DNA of 30,213 nt from JACJXF01 sp964349045. Lineage in GTDB: Bacteria > Bacteroidota > Bacteroidia > Bacteroidales > GCA-2748055. The first letter of the stretch is position 1, and each line of letters starts with the position of its first letter. Under the pieces are notes generated by a model, which was given only the letters and a program-made list of their open reading frames with translations, had not been told where the DNA came from and made no database searches. Shown piece by piece: positions 1 through 7,398 of the stretch. The translations under genes were made by a program, and so were the position numbers. The stretch spans positions 1 to 30,213 of the forward strand of contig CAYGFI010000041.1 in the NCBI GenBank assembly GCA_964349045.1, given 5' to 3'.

Positions 1-98
1 GGCTTACCATCTTTTAAATTTTCTTACCCTCTGTTTTTTTATAGGATGTGTTTTTCCGGTAATTTTCCGGAATGTTATTTTAAATTTAAGTTTTACGG

Positions 99-3000
99 AT
101 GAATCGAAAAGAATTATTATATAATCAACTTGAAAAGAGAGTCCTGGTGTTGGATGGGGCAATGGGCACCATGATCCAGACTTATAAGCTTACCGAAAAG
201 GATTTCAGGGGAAAAAGGTTTGCTGCTTTTCTACATGATCTCCAGGGAAATAATGAACTTCTTTCAATTACTCAGCCTGAAATAATCAGAAATATTCACA
301 GGGAGTTTATATTGGCCGGGGCAGACATTATTAGTACAAATACATTTAATGCTAATCGAATTTCTCAGTCCGATTACCATCTGGAATCACTTGTTTATGA
401 AATGAATCTGGAATCAACCCGGCTTGCAAGGGAAGAGGTTGATTTAGTTAATCTGCAAACTCCTGAAAAACCTCGTTTCGTTGCCGGGGCAATGGGACCT
501 ACCAATAAAACTGCTTCGCTTTCTCCGGACGTAAACAATCCCGGTTACCGAGCAGTAGATTTCGACTTCCTGTCTGAAACCTATTTTGAACAGGCTAAAG
601 CTCTCGTGGAAGGAGGTTCTGATATTCTCCTTTTAGAAACCATATTCGACACTCTTAATGCCAAAGCTGCGATTTTCGGGATTGAACAACTTTTTAAGGA
701 ACTGGGACAAAAAATTCCTCTTATGGTTTCCGGAACCATTACCGATGCAAGCGGCCGTACTTTGTCGGGACAGACTCTTGAAGCATTTGTGAATTCCGTT
801 TCACATGTTGAACTTTTATCGTTAGGACTGAATTGTTCACTTGGGGCAGAGGAAATGAGACCATACCTGGCGGAGTTATCAAAGAAATCAACGGTCTATG
901 TAAGTGCACACCCAAATGCCGGGTTGCCAAACCAGTTTGGGGAGTACGACCAATCCCCCGAAATAATGGGAAAACATATACATGATTACCTTGATTCAGA
1001 ATTTGTAAATATTGTTGGAGGCTGCTGTGGTACAACTCCGGCTCATATCCGGGAATTCGTCAGGTATGCAGAAAATGCTTCAAGACGTATTCCCCCGCCG
1101 AGAGAACATAAACTCAGACTCAGCGGACTCGAACCTCTCACAGTTTATGAAGGCAGCAATTTTATAAATATTGGTGAAAGGGCAAATGTAAGCGGTTCGA
1201 AGAGATTCGCACGACTCATACGTGAGAGAAAATACGAGGAGGCGCTTTCCATTGCACTCGAACAGGTGCAGGGCGGTGCGCAGGTTCTTGATATCTGTAT
1301 GGACGATGCTATGCTCGATGCAGAGCATGAAATGCATAACTTCCTTAACCTGTTGATGGCCGAACCTGATATCGCCAAACTGCCGATTATGATCGATTCA
1401 TCCAAATGGTCAGTCCTTGAAACGGGCCTGAAGTGCATACAGGGAAAGGCCATTGTGAATTCCATAAGTCTCAAGGAAGGCGAAGATATTTTTATCCGGC
1501 AGGCGGAAAAAGTTAAAAATTACGGTGCTGCTGTTGTGTGTATGGCTTTCGATGAGAAAGGTCAGGCCGATACTTTCGAGCGCCGCATCCTGGTTTGCGA
1601 AAGGGCTTACCGCATTCTTACTGAGAAACTGAATTTCCCTCCCGAAGATATAATTTTCGATCCCAATGTACTCCCGATTGCTACCGGGATGTCAGAGCAT
1701 AATAATTATGCAGTTGATTTTATCCGTACCATCGAATGGATCAAAAAAAACCTTCCATATGCAAAAATAAGCGGTGGTATCAGCAACCTTTCTTTTTCAT
1801 TTCGGGGGAATGATACCGTACGCGAATCTATTCATTCTGTTTTCCTGTATCATGCTATAAAATCCGGAATGGATATGGCTATTGTAAATCCCGGGATGTT
1901 GCAGGTATATGATGAGATACCAAAAGATTTGCTGGAACTGGTTGAAGATGTGGTTCTGAACCGCAAACCGGATGCCACAGAGAAACTGCTTGCTTTCGCT
2001 GAACACGTAAAAGAAGGAAAAACTGATGAAAAGACAATAGACGAATGGAGGAATTCCAGTGTCGAAGAAAGGCTGAAACACTCCCTGGTAAAGGGCATTA
2101 CCGAATTTATTGAATCTGATGTGCTGGAAGCAAGGGAGAAATATGACTTTGCTCTCAAAGTAATCGAAGGGCCTTTGATGGACGGTATGAATGTGGTTGG
2201 AGATTTATTTGGCTCAGGAAAAATGTTCCTTCCCCAGGTAGTGAAAAGCGCAAGGGTTATGAAAAAGGCTGTTGCAAGTTTGCTGCCATTCATTGAGGCC
2301 GAGAAACTCCTGTCCGGTGAATCGAGCTCAGCCGGAAAAATTCTCCTGGCAACCGTAAAAGGCGATGTACATGATATCGGTAAAAATATAGTAGGGGTAG
2401 TGTTAAGCTGCAACAACTACGAAATTGTTGATATGGGTGTGATGGTTCCCACGGAAAAAATACTTCAGAAAGCTAAGGAGATCAACGCCGACATCATTGG
2501 TCTGAGCGGACTGATAACTCCCTCCCTCGAAGAAATGGTGAATGTCGCAAAAGAAATGGAAAGACAGAAATTTACAGTTCCTCTTCTAATCGGGGGAGCC
2601 ACAACTTCAAAAATCCATACAGCAGTCAAAATTGAACAAAATTACACTGCACCGGTTGTTCATGTAAAAGATGCTTCCCGTTCAGTTGCTGTTGCAGGAA
2701 GTCTCATGAATAAAGAGTTACGGGCCAACTTCGAAATCCAGATTCATGAAGAATATGACGAGCTGAGGAAATCCTATGCAAATTCATCTTCGCAGGTGGA
2801 ATATATTAACCTGTCTGAAGCCCGAAAGAATTCATTTAAAATCGACTGGCATAATAATCCTCCTGTAAAGCCTGATTTCAGAGGAGTTAAAATTTTCGAT
2901 GACTATAACATGGCGGAAATCAGGGAATATATTTCCTGGGTTTTCTTTTTTGTTGTCTGGCAGCTAAGGGGAAAATATCCCGATATCCTCAAAGATCCCG

Positions 3001-3776
3001 CGATGGGCGGGGAAGCGCAAAAATTATTTGATGATGCCAATACCATGCTTGACCGTATTATTGAAGAAAAGTGGCTTCGGGCAAAAGCTGTGGTAGGATT
3101 CTGGCCCGCAAACTCTGTAGGTGATGACATAGAAGTGTATTCAGATGAAACCCGAAGTGAAGTGATTACACGCTTTATTAATCTGCGCAACCAGACGAAA
3201 AAAAGCGACAGCACTCCGAATTATTGTCTTTCGGATTTTATCGCACCCAAAGACACCGGAATCATCGATTATATTGGCGCTTTTGCAATTACAGCAGGTA
3301 TCGGCATTGAAAAGAAGATTGATGAATTTATGAATGATCACGATGATTACAGCAGCATCATGCTCAAATCCCTTGCCGACAGACTTGCAGAAGCTTTTAC
3401 CGAATTACTGCATTTACGGATCAGGAAGGAATTCTGGGCTTATGCTCCGGATGAGGCACTTAAGCTGGATGATCTTTTACTTGAAAAATATAAAGGAATA
3501 AGACCTGCACATGGCTATCCGGCCTGTCCCGATCATACCGAAAAAAGGCAGCTTTTTGAACTTCTGAATGCAGAAGCAAACACTGGTATTCAGCTTACCG
3601 AGAGCTACAGCATGTATCCTGCAGCCTCAGTGAGCGGATTAATTTTCGCGCATCCGGAATCGAAGTATTTTTTCGTGGGAAAAATTAGTAAAGACCAGGT
3701 AGAAGATTATGCGAAGCGCAAAGGTGTGGAGGTATCAGTAGCGGAGAGCTGGCTGGCTTCGAATTTGAATTATTAG
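99..3776 (+). CDS. metH: Cobalamin-dependent methionine synthase
   Basis: Transfers a methyl group from 5-methyltetrahydrofolate to homocysteine through enzyme-bound cobalamin, in the cytoplasm. All four modules are present in the usual order in 1225 residues, about the length of the E. coli enzyme. The homocysteine domain (about 1-320) has zinc-ligand cysteines C246, C309 and C310 (GLNCS and GGCCGTT). The folate domain starts near 350 (NIGERANVSGSKRF). The cobalamin cap and Rossmann module follow, with DVHDIGKN giving the cobalt ligand H758 and later GLSGLITPS and IGGATTS. The C-terminal reactivation domain carries RPAHGYPACPDHT near 1135. The start at 99 is the only one giving the full N-terminal domain. 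metF follows on the same strand after a spacer of about 136 bases, consistent with a shared folate/methionine role. No clear promoter was seen in bases 1-98, although TTTTCCGG occurs twice there (52-59 and 63-70). Confidence 0.98.
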   Translation: MNRKELLYNQLEKRVLVLDGAMGTMIQTYKLTEKDFRGKRFAAFLHDLQGNNELLSITQPEIIRNIHREFILAGADIISTNTFNANRISQSDYHLESLVYEMNLESTRLAREEVDLVNLQTPEKPRFVAGAMGPTNKTASLSPDVNNPGYRAVDFDFLSETYFEQAKALVEGGSDILLLETIFDTLNAKAAIFGIEQLFKELGQKIPLMVSGTITDASGRTLSGQTLEAFVNSVSHVELLSLGLNCSLGAEEMRPYLAELSKKSTVYVSAHPNAGLPNQFGEYDQSPEIMGKHIHDYLDSEFVNIVGGCCGTTPAHIREFVRYAENASRRIPPPREHKLRLSGLEPLTVYEGSNFINIGERANVSGSKRFARLIRERKYEEALSIALEQVQGGAQVLDICMDDAMLDAEHEMHNFLNLLMAEPDIAKLPIMIDSSKWSVLETGLKCIQGKAIVNSISLKEGEDIFIRQAEKVKNYGAAVVCMAFDEKGQADTFERRILVCERAYRILTEKLNFPPEDIIFDPNVLPIATGMSEHNNYAVDFIRTIEWIKKNLPYAKISGGISNLSFSFRGNDTVRESIHSVFLYHAIKSGMDMAIVNPGMLQVYDEIPKDLLELVEDVVLNRKPDATEKLLAFAEHVKEGKTDEKTIDEWRNSSVEERLKHSLVKGITEFIESDVLEAREKYDFALKVIEGPLMDGMNVVGDLFGSGKMFLPQVVKSARVMKKAVASLLPFIEAEKLLSGESSSAGKILLATVKGDVHDIGKNIVGVVLSCNNYEIVDMGVMVPTEKILQKAKEINADIIGLSGLITPSLEEMVNVAKEMERQKFTVPLLIGGATTSKIHTAVKIEQNYTAPVVHVKDASRSVAVAGSLMNKELRANFEIQIHEEYDELRKSYANSSSQVEYINLSEARKNSFKIDWHNNPPVKPDFRGVKIFDDYNMAEIREYISWVFFFVVWQLRGKYPDILKDPAMGGEAQKLFDDANTMLDRIIEEKWLRAKAVVGFWPANSVGDDIEVYSDETRSEVITRFINLRNQTKKSDSTPNYCLSDFIAPKDTGIIDYIGAFAITAGIGIEKKIDEFMNDHDDYSSIMLKSLADRLAEAFTELLHLRIRKEFWAYAPDEALKLDDLLLEKYKGIRPAHGYPACPDHTEKRQLFELLNAEANTGIQLTESYSMYPAASVSGLIFAHPESKYFFVGKISKDQVEDYAKRKGVEVSVAESWLASNLNY

Positions 3777-3912
3777 CGGGAGTGACGGTCGTGACGGACG
3801 AGACAAGGTGACGAACTTTAGAACTTGATGATTTTAAAAAATGCATCAAAACATCACATATGCCACGACATCACATATTAAAAAAACAATTGGTAAGAAA
3901 AAATCACAAAAA
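3777..3912 (+). other. metH-metF spacer with short direct repeats
   Basis: Just after the metH stop the hexamer GTGACG occurs three times (about 3782, 3790 and 3808). Further on, the 11-mer ACATCACATAT is repeated exactly at 3851-3861 and 3868-3878, a 17-base period. An in-frame ATG at 3841 would make this second part coding, but it would add 24 lysine-rich residues not expected in the MetF family, so I treat it as leader. The 11-mer pair could be an operator; that is inference. Confidence 0.4.
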
Positions 3913-4866
3913 ATGAAAGTCGCCGATCAACTAAAAACCACAAAACAAACCCTTTTTTCCTTTGAACTTTTACCTCCGTTAAAGGGCAGGAAGCTTGATG
4001 ATATTTATAATGCCATTGATCCCCTGATCGAATTTAATCCGCTGAATGTGAACATTACCTATCATCAGCAGGAATCTATTTATCGTCCGGCCGGAAATGG
4101 ATTTATGGAAAGAACTATTGTCAGAAAGCGTCCGGGTACTGTGGCAATCAGCGCTGCAATACAGTATAAATACAACCTTACAGTAGTTCCACATATGATT
4201 TGTGGCGGATTTTCAAAGGAAGAAACCGAAGATGTTCTGATCGATCTGCATTTCCTGGGAATGCAGAATCTATTGGTATTGCGTGGTGATGCACAGAAAG
4301 GTTACCGTGATTTTATCGCTGAAAAAAATGGTCACGAACATACGATCGGTTTGGTTAACCAGATAATGAACCTGAATAAAGGAATTTACCTCGACAGGGA
4401 AGTGGAGAACGCCACTCCTACAGATTTTTCAATTGGAGTTGCAGGTTATCCGGAGAAACATTTTGAAGCGCCGAATATGGATGAGGATATTAAACATCTT
4501 AAAGCAAAGGTGGATGCCGGCGCTGAATATATCGTCACCCAGCTTTTCTACAAAACATCAAAGTTTTTCGATTTTGTGGATTTGTGCCGGAAAGCGGATA
4601 TCCAGGTTCCCATCATACCCGGAATTAAGCCCATCACAACTATTAAAGATGTAGAAGTCCTGCCACGGATCTTTCATGTTGAAATTCCCAGCGCACTGGT
4701 AAAGGAAGTTCAGAAATGTAAAACTAACGCCGAAGCTAAGGAAGTTGGTGTAGAATGGGCAATCCAACAATCCCTTGAATTAAAAAAAGCAGGAGTTCCT
4801 GCTTTGCATTATTATACTATCGGAATTTCTGATAATATCAGAAAGATAGCTTCGAGAGTTTTTTAA
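3913..4866 (+). CDS. metF: Methylenetetrahydrofolate reductase
   Basis: Reduces 5,10-methylenetetrahydrofolate to 5-methyltetrahydrofolate, the methyl donor for MetH next door; a cytoplasmic FAD-dependent TIM barrel. Family motifs appear in order: FSFELLPP with the probable catalytic glutamate E18, LVLRGD near 121-126 (FAD binding), GVAGYPEKHFEAPN, GAEYIVTQLFY and VPIIPGIKPIT, ending with HYYTIGISDN. From the chosen start the protein has 317 residues, typical of the family. An upstream in-frame ATG at 3841 would give 341 residues with a non-conserved basic tail that contains a DNA-level direct repeat, so the inner start is preferred. It is probably transcribed with or near metH. Its stop is followed directly by 7-base tandem repeats and an inverted-repeat element. 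Confidence 0.96.
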   Translation: MKVADQLKTTKQTLFSFELLPPLKGRKLDDIYNAIDPLIEFNPLNVNITYHQQESIYRPAGNGFMERTIVRKRPGTVAISAAIQYKYNLTVVPHMICGGFSKEETEDVLIDLHFLGMQNLLVLRGDAQKGYRDFIAEKNGHEHTIGLVNQIMNLNKGIYLDREVENATPTDFSIGVAGYPEKHFEAPNMDEDIKHLKAKVDAGAEYIVTQLFYKTSKFFDFVDLCRKADIQVPIIPGIKPITTIKDVEVLPRIFHVEIPSALVKEVQKCKTNAEAKEVGVEWAIQQSLELKKAGVPALHYYTIGISDNIRKIASRVF

Positions 4867-4868
4867 GG

Positions 4869-4916
4869 TAGAATTCAGAAGGTAGAATTTAGAATTTAGA
4901 ATTTAGAATTCAGAAT
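4869..4916. repeat. 7-bp tandem repeats (TAGAATT)
   Basis: Four perfect head-to-tail copies of TAGAATT lie at 4883-4910, with a further copy at 4869-4875 and degenerate CAGAA/CAGAAT units between and after. The array begins three bases after the metF stop and runs into the left end of the inverted-repeat element at 4914. It looks like slippage-prone non-coding sequence. Confidence 0.8.
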
Positions 4917-5175
4917 CAATGTTGTCCGGTAAAAATTTTTTCAATCAATTGAAAAGATTGATTTTAATGATATTCGCATATGTTTCGCCCCTAACAGGGT
5001 TTACTATTGGTTTTTATCATTATTTCTACAAATATTTACGCGGCGCTGCCGCTTAAAAAAGCTGCAGAGCAGCAAAATATTTGTAGCCAGGAAATTACGT
5101 GGATTGCATTAAGCTGCAGAGCAGCGAAATATTAGTCATATAAAAGTTTTAATGTTTTACCGGACACAAATGATT
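4914..5175. mobile_element. MITE-like element A with terminal inverted repeats and micro-hairpins
   Basis: This 262-bp non-coding stretch fills most of the metF-ptpS spacer. Its ends are inverted repeats of 21 bp matching at 18 positions (4914-4934 and 5155-5175), with a perfect 12-bp core, TGTCCGGTAAAA at 4923-4934 and its complement at 5155-5166. Inside are 13-base hairpins with 5-base arms and 3-base loops: GCGGC-GCT-GCCGC (5040-5052) and GCTGC-AGA-GCAGC twice (5061-5073, 5113-5125). The second pair sits in a 23-bp direct repeat with one mismatch (5059-5081, 5111-5133). An outer 12-bp inverted repeat (5026-5037, 5075-5086) encloses two hairpins. There is no transposase, so it would have to be moved in trans. 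A related element lies at 10531-10749. Confidence 0.75.
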
Positions 5176-5227
5176 ATTTTTCAAAAATAGTATTAAAAAA
5201 CTTAAATTGTAAAAAAATCCATTCTTC

Positions 5228-5638
5228 ATGGTATTCATTACAAGAAGAGAAAGATTTAGCGCCGCCCACAGGCTTTTTAATCCATCCTGGACGGATGAGA
5301 GGAATGATACCATTTACGGGGGATGTGCAAATTCCAACTGGCATGGACATAATTATGAATTATGGATCACGGTGAAGGGTGAAGTTAAACAGGATCTTGG
5401 TTACCTGGTTGATCTTAAGCTATTGAGTTCACTGATAAGAGAGCATATAACCAGCAAACTGGATCATAAAAATATCAATATTGAGGTAGGTTTTATGAAG
5501 GGGAAAATGGTTTCCACCGAGAATCTGGCGATTGCCATCTGGGAGGAGATTGAACCTTATCTTAAAGCTATTGATGTGGATTTGCATCGTGTTAAGATCC
5601 AGGAAACTGAAAATAATTTTGTTGAGTATTTCGGATAG
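5228..5638 (+). CDS. 6-pyruvoyl-tetrahydropterin synthase / QueD family protein
   Basis: A zinc-dependent T-fold enzyme acting on 7,8-dihydroneopterin triphosphate, the product of FolE encoded just downstream. Visible residues are zinc ligands H14, H39 and H41 (FSAAH and WHGHNY), cysteine C33, the D79-H80 pair (LDHKN), the pterin-anchoring T97-E98-N99 and E126 near the C terminus. The length of 136 residues is normal. The cysteine-to-histidine spacing is C-x5-HGH, as in mammalian 6-pyruvoyl-tetrahydropterin synthase, rather than the C-x3-HGH I associate with QueD of queuosine synthesis. The product may therefore be a tetrahydropterin rather than a queuosine precursor, so I give no symbol. No other queuosine genes are in the window. 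The sequence TAAATTG shortly upstream resembles a weak -7 box. Confidence 0.9.
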   Translation: MVFITRRERFSAAHRLFNPSWTDERNDTIYGGCANSNWHGHNYELWITVKGEVKQDLGYLVDLKLLSSLIREHITSKLDHKNINIEVGFMKGKMVSTENLAIAIWEEIEPYLKAIDVDLHRVKIQETENNFVEYFG

Positions 5639-5739
5639 AAAAATTGCGTGGAGTTTGGAGCGCCGAGAGTGCCTGGAGTAGCAGTATTATTTAATTTGTA
5701 ATTATAATTGAATTTGTAAATGCTATAAATTAAATCTAA

Positions 5740-6372
5740 ATGAAAAAAAGTCACAACCTGATCGAAGGCGAGAACGGATATGAAAGAATCGAAAATTACA
5801 ACGAGGAACTCACGGAACAATTAAGTTCACACTATAAGTACATTTTAGAAGGATTGGTTGAGGACAATCTGCGTGAAGGTCTGGCTAAAACACCTGAAAG
5901 AGTTGCCAAAGCAATGCAGTATCTTACCCATGGATATGGAATTGATCCTTCTGAAATCCTTAAATCGGCCATGTTTAAAGAGCAATACCAGCAGATGGTT
6001 ATTGTAAAAGACATTGAGATATTCTCCATGTGTGAACATCATCTTCTCCCGTTCTTTGGCAAGGCTCATATCGCTTATATTCCTAACGGTTATATCACAG
6101 GTCTTAGCAAAATTGCAAGGGTTGCAGAAGCATATTCACGAAGGTTGCAGGTTCAGGAGCGACTGACAGTTGAAATTCTGAACTGCATTCAGGATACCCT
6201 TAAACCAACAGGCGTTGCTGTAGTAATTGAAGCCAAACATCTGTGTATGATTATGCGCGGGATTCAAAAGCAGAATTCTGTAACTACGACCTCTGCATTT
6301 ACAGGAGAATTCCTGAACAATGTAAAGACGAGGGAGGAGTTCATTCATTTGATTGGATCGAAGTTATCCTAA
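5740..6372 (+). CDS. folE: GTP cyclohydrolase I
   Basis: Converts GTP to 7,8-dihydroneopterin triphosphate, the first step of folate and other pterin pathways; a cytoplasmic homodecamer. The zinc site is intact: C98 and H101 in SMCEHHLLPFFGKAHIAYIP and C169 in HLCMIMRGI, followed by the conserved QKQNSVTTTSAFTGEF. The substrate-region sequence LSKIARVAEAYSRRLQVQE is also normal. The length of 210 residues fits the family. It lies about 100 bases after the ptpS-like gene, whose enzyme would use its product. The spacer is AT-rich and holds two copies of TTTGTAA (roughly 5696-5720), possible but imperfect promoter pieces, so co-transcription and a separate promoter are both possible. Confidence 0.97.
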   Translation: MKKSHNLIEGENGYERIENYNEELTEQLSSHYKYILEGLVEDNLREGLAKTPERVAKAMQYLTHGYGIDPSEILKSAMFKEQYQQMVIVKDIEIFSMCEHHLLPFFGKAHIAYIPNGYITGLSKIARVAEAYSRRLQVQERLTVEILNCIQDTLKPTGVAVVIEAKHLCMIMRGIQKQNSVTTTSAFTGEFLNNVKTREEFIHLIGSKLS

Positions 6373-6388
6373 ATTTTACCGCCATTCC

Positions 6389-6419
6389 TTAGTTTTTAAA
6401 AGATATCTGACTATTTTTG
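6389..6419 (+). promoter_or_regulatory. Bacteroidota-type promoter for fabD
   Basis: A perfect -7 box TATTTTTG (6412-6419; consensus TAnnTTTG) is preceded after exactly 19 bases by TTAG (6389-6392), one mismatch from the -33 TTTG. It lies 23 bases before the fabD start and after the folE stop, so fabD probably has its own promoter. Confidence 0.65.
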
Positions 6420-6442
6420 TCAATTCTTATAAATCAGTTTAA

Positions 6443-7318
6443 ATGAAGGCATTTGTTTTTCCCGGACAGGGAGCGCAGTTTGCAGGAATGGGTAAAGAGC
6501 TTTATGAAACTCATGAAACAGCCCGTAAATTATTTGACCGGGCTAATGAGATTCTGGGTTTTGAGATCACAAACCTGATGTTCTATGGTACCGATGAGGA
6601 CCTGAGACAAACAAGAGTTACACAACCGGCAATTTTCCTGCATTCTGTTATTCTTGCAAAAACTCTTGGTAATTTCTTCCAACCCGATATGGTGGCCGGA
6701 CATTCCCTTGGCGAATTTTCTGCATTAGTAGCCAACCAGGCTCTCAGTTTTGAAGACGGTCTGAAACTTGTATCGAAACGAGCCCTTGCCATGCAGAAAG
6801 CATGCGAAGCCGAACCCTCGACCATGGCCGCGATATTAGGTCTCGATGATGCCACTGTTGAGGGAGTTTGCACTTCAGTAAGTGAAATTGTGGTACCAGC
6901 CAATTATAACAGTCCCGGACAAATAGTAATCTCAGGCTCGCTGAAGGGAATTGACCTTGCAATTGAAGCGCTGTCTCAAAGGGGAGCAAAAAGAGCCCTC
7001 AGGCTTTCCGTTGGCGGAGCATTCCACTCGCCCCTGATGGAACCGGCACGTAAAGAACTTGCTGCCGCTATTGAAGCTACTCATTTCAGGTTTCCCATTT
7101 GTCCGGTTTACCAAAACGTAGACGCAAAAGCATATTCAGATCCCGCGATGATCCGTAAAAATCTGGTAGATCAGCTTACTTCACCGGTCCGCTGGACACA
7201 AACTGTGATCAACATGATTGCAGGCGGAGCTACATCGTTTACCGAGGTTGGCCCGGGTAAAGTTTTGCAGGGATTAATAAAAAAAGTGGATAAGGACATG
7301 ACCACCTATAGTGCATAG
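6443..7318 (+). CDS. fabD: Malonyl-CoA:acyl carrier protein transacylase
   Basis: Moves the malonyl group from malonyl-CoA to acyl carrier protein for fatty-acid elongation in the cytoplasm. It opens with the FPGQGAQ oxyanion motif (residues 6-12), has the nucleophile S88 in GHSLGEFSAL and the partner histidine H195 in GGAFHSPLM, and ends with EVGPGKVLQGL. The length of 291 residues is slightly below the E. coli enzyme (309) and normal for the phylum. A promoter ends 23 bases upstream and a rho-independent terminator follows 29 bases after the stop, so it appears to be a single-gene unit not linked to other fab genes. Confidence 0.97.
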   Translation: MKAFVFPGQGAQFAGMGKELYETHETARKLFDRANEILGFEITNLMFYGTDEDLRQTRVTQPAIFLHSVILAKTLGNFFQPDMVAGHSLGEFSALVANQALSFEDGLKLVSKRALAMQKACEAEPSTMAAILGLDDATVEGVCTSVSEIVVPANYNSPGQIVISGSLKGIDLAIEALSQRGAKRALRLSVGGAFHSPLMEPARKELAAAIEATHFRFPICPVYQNVDAKAYSDPAMIRKNLVDQLTSPVRWTQTVINMIAGGATSFTEVGPGKVLQGLIKKVDKDMTTYSA

Positions 7319-7347
7319 TTCGTGCCCTTCAAAATATATTGTTTTGG

Positions 7348-7374
7348 AAAAGGGGCCGATTAGCCCCTTTTTTT
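7348..7374 (+). terminator. Rho-independent terminator after fabD
   Basis: The stem AAAAGGGGC/GCCCCTTTT (GC core 7352-7356 pairing with 7363-7367) has a 6-base loop and is followed by a run of seven T (7368-7374). It lies 29 bases after the fabD stop and upstream of the chosen thrA start at 7399, which argues against the longer thrA reading from 7339. Confidence 0.85.
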
Positions 7375-7398
7375 ATAGTTTATTTAAAATCTATTTCA

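Noticed and set aside
1850..2416. A 188-codon open frame antisense to metH
   Set aside because: It mirrors highly conserved metH codons, is serine/phenylalanine-rich and has no recognisable domain.
3841..3912. An N-terminal extension of metF from an ATG at 3841
   Set aside because: It would add 24 basic, repeat-encoded residues before the conserved family start; the 317-residue form from 3913 fits better.
5040..5125. A short CRISPR-like array from the repeated GCTGCAGAGCAGC
   Set aside because: Only two 23-bp copies with one 29-base gap, no third repeat, no cas genes, and the repeat is a self-hairpin inside an inverted-repeat element.
7339..7398. A longer thrA start at 7339
   Set aside because: The extra 20 residues are encoded across a clear rho-independent terminator, and the aspartokinase family starts at MKVLKFGG.
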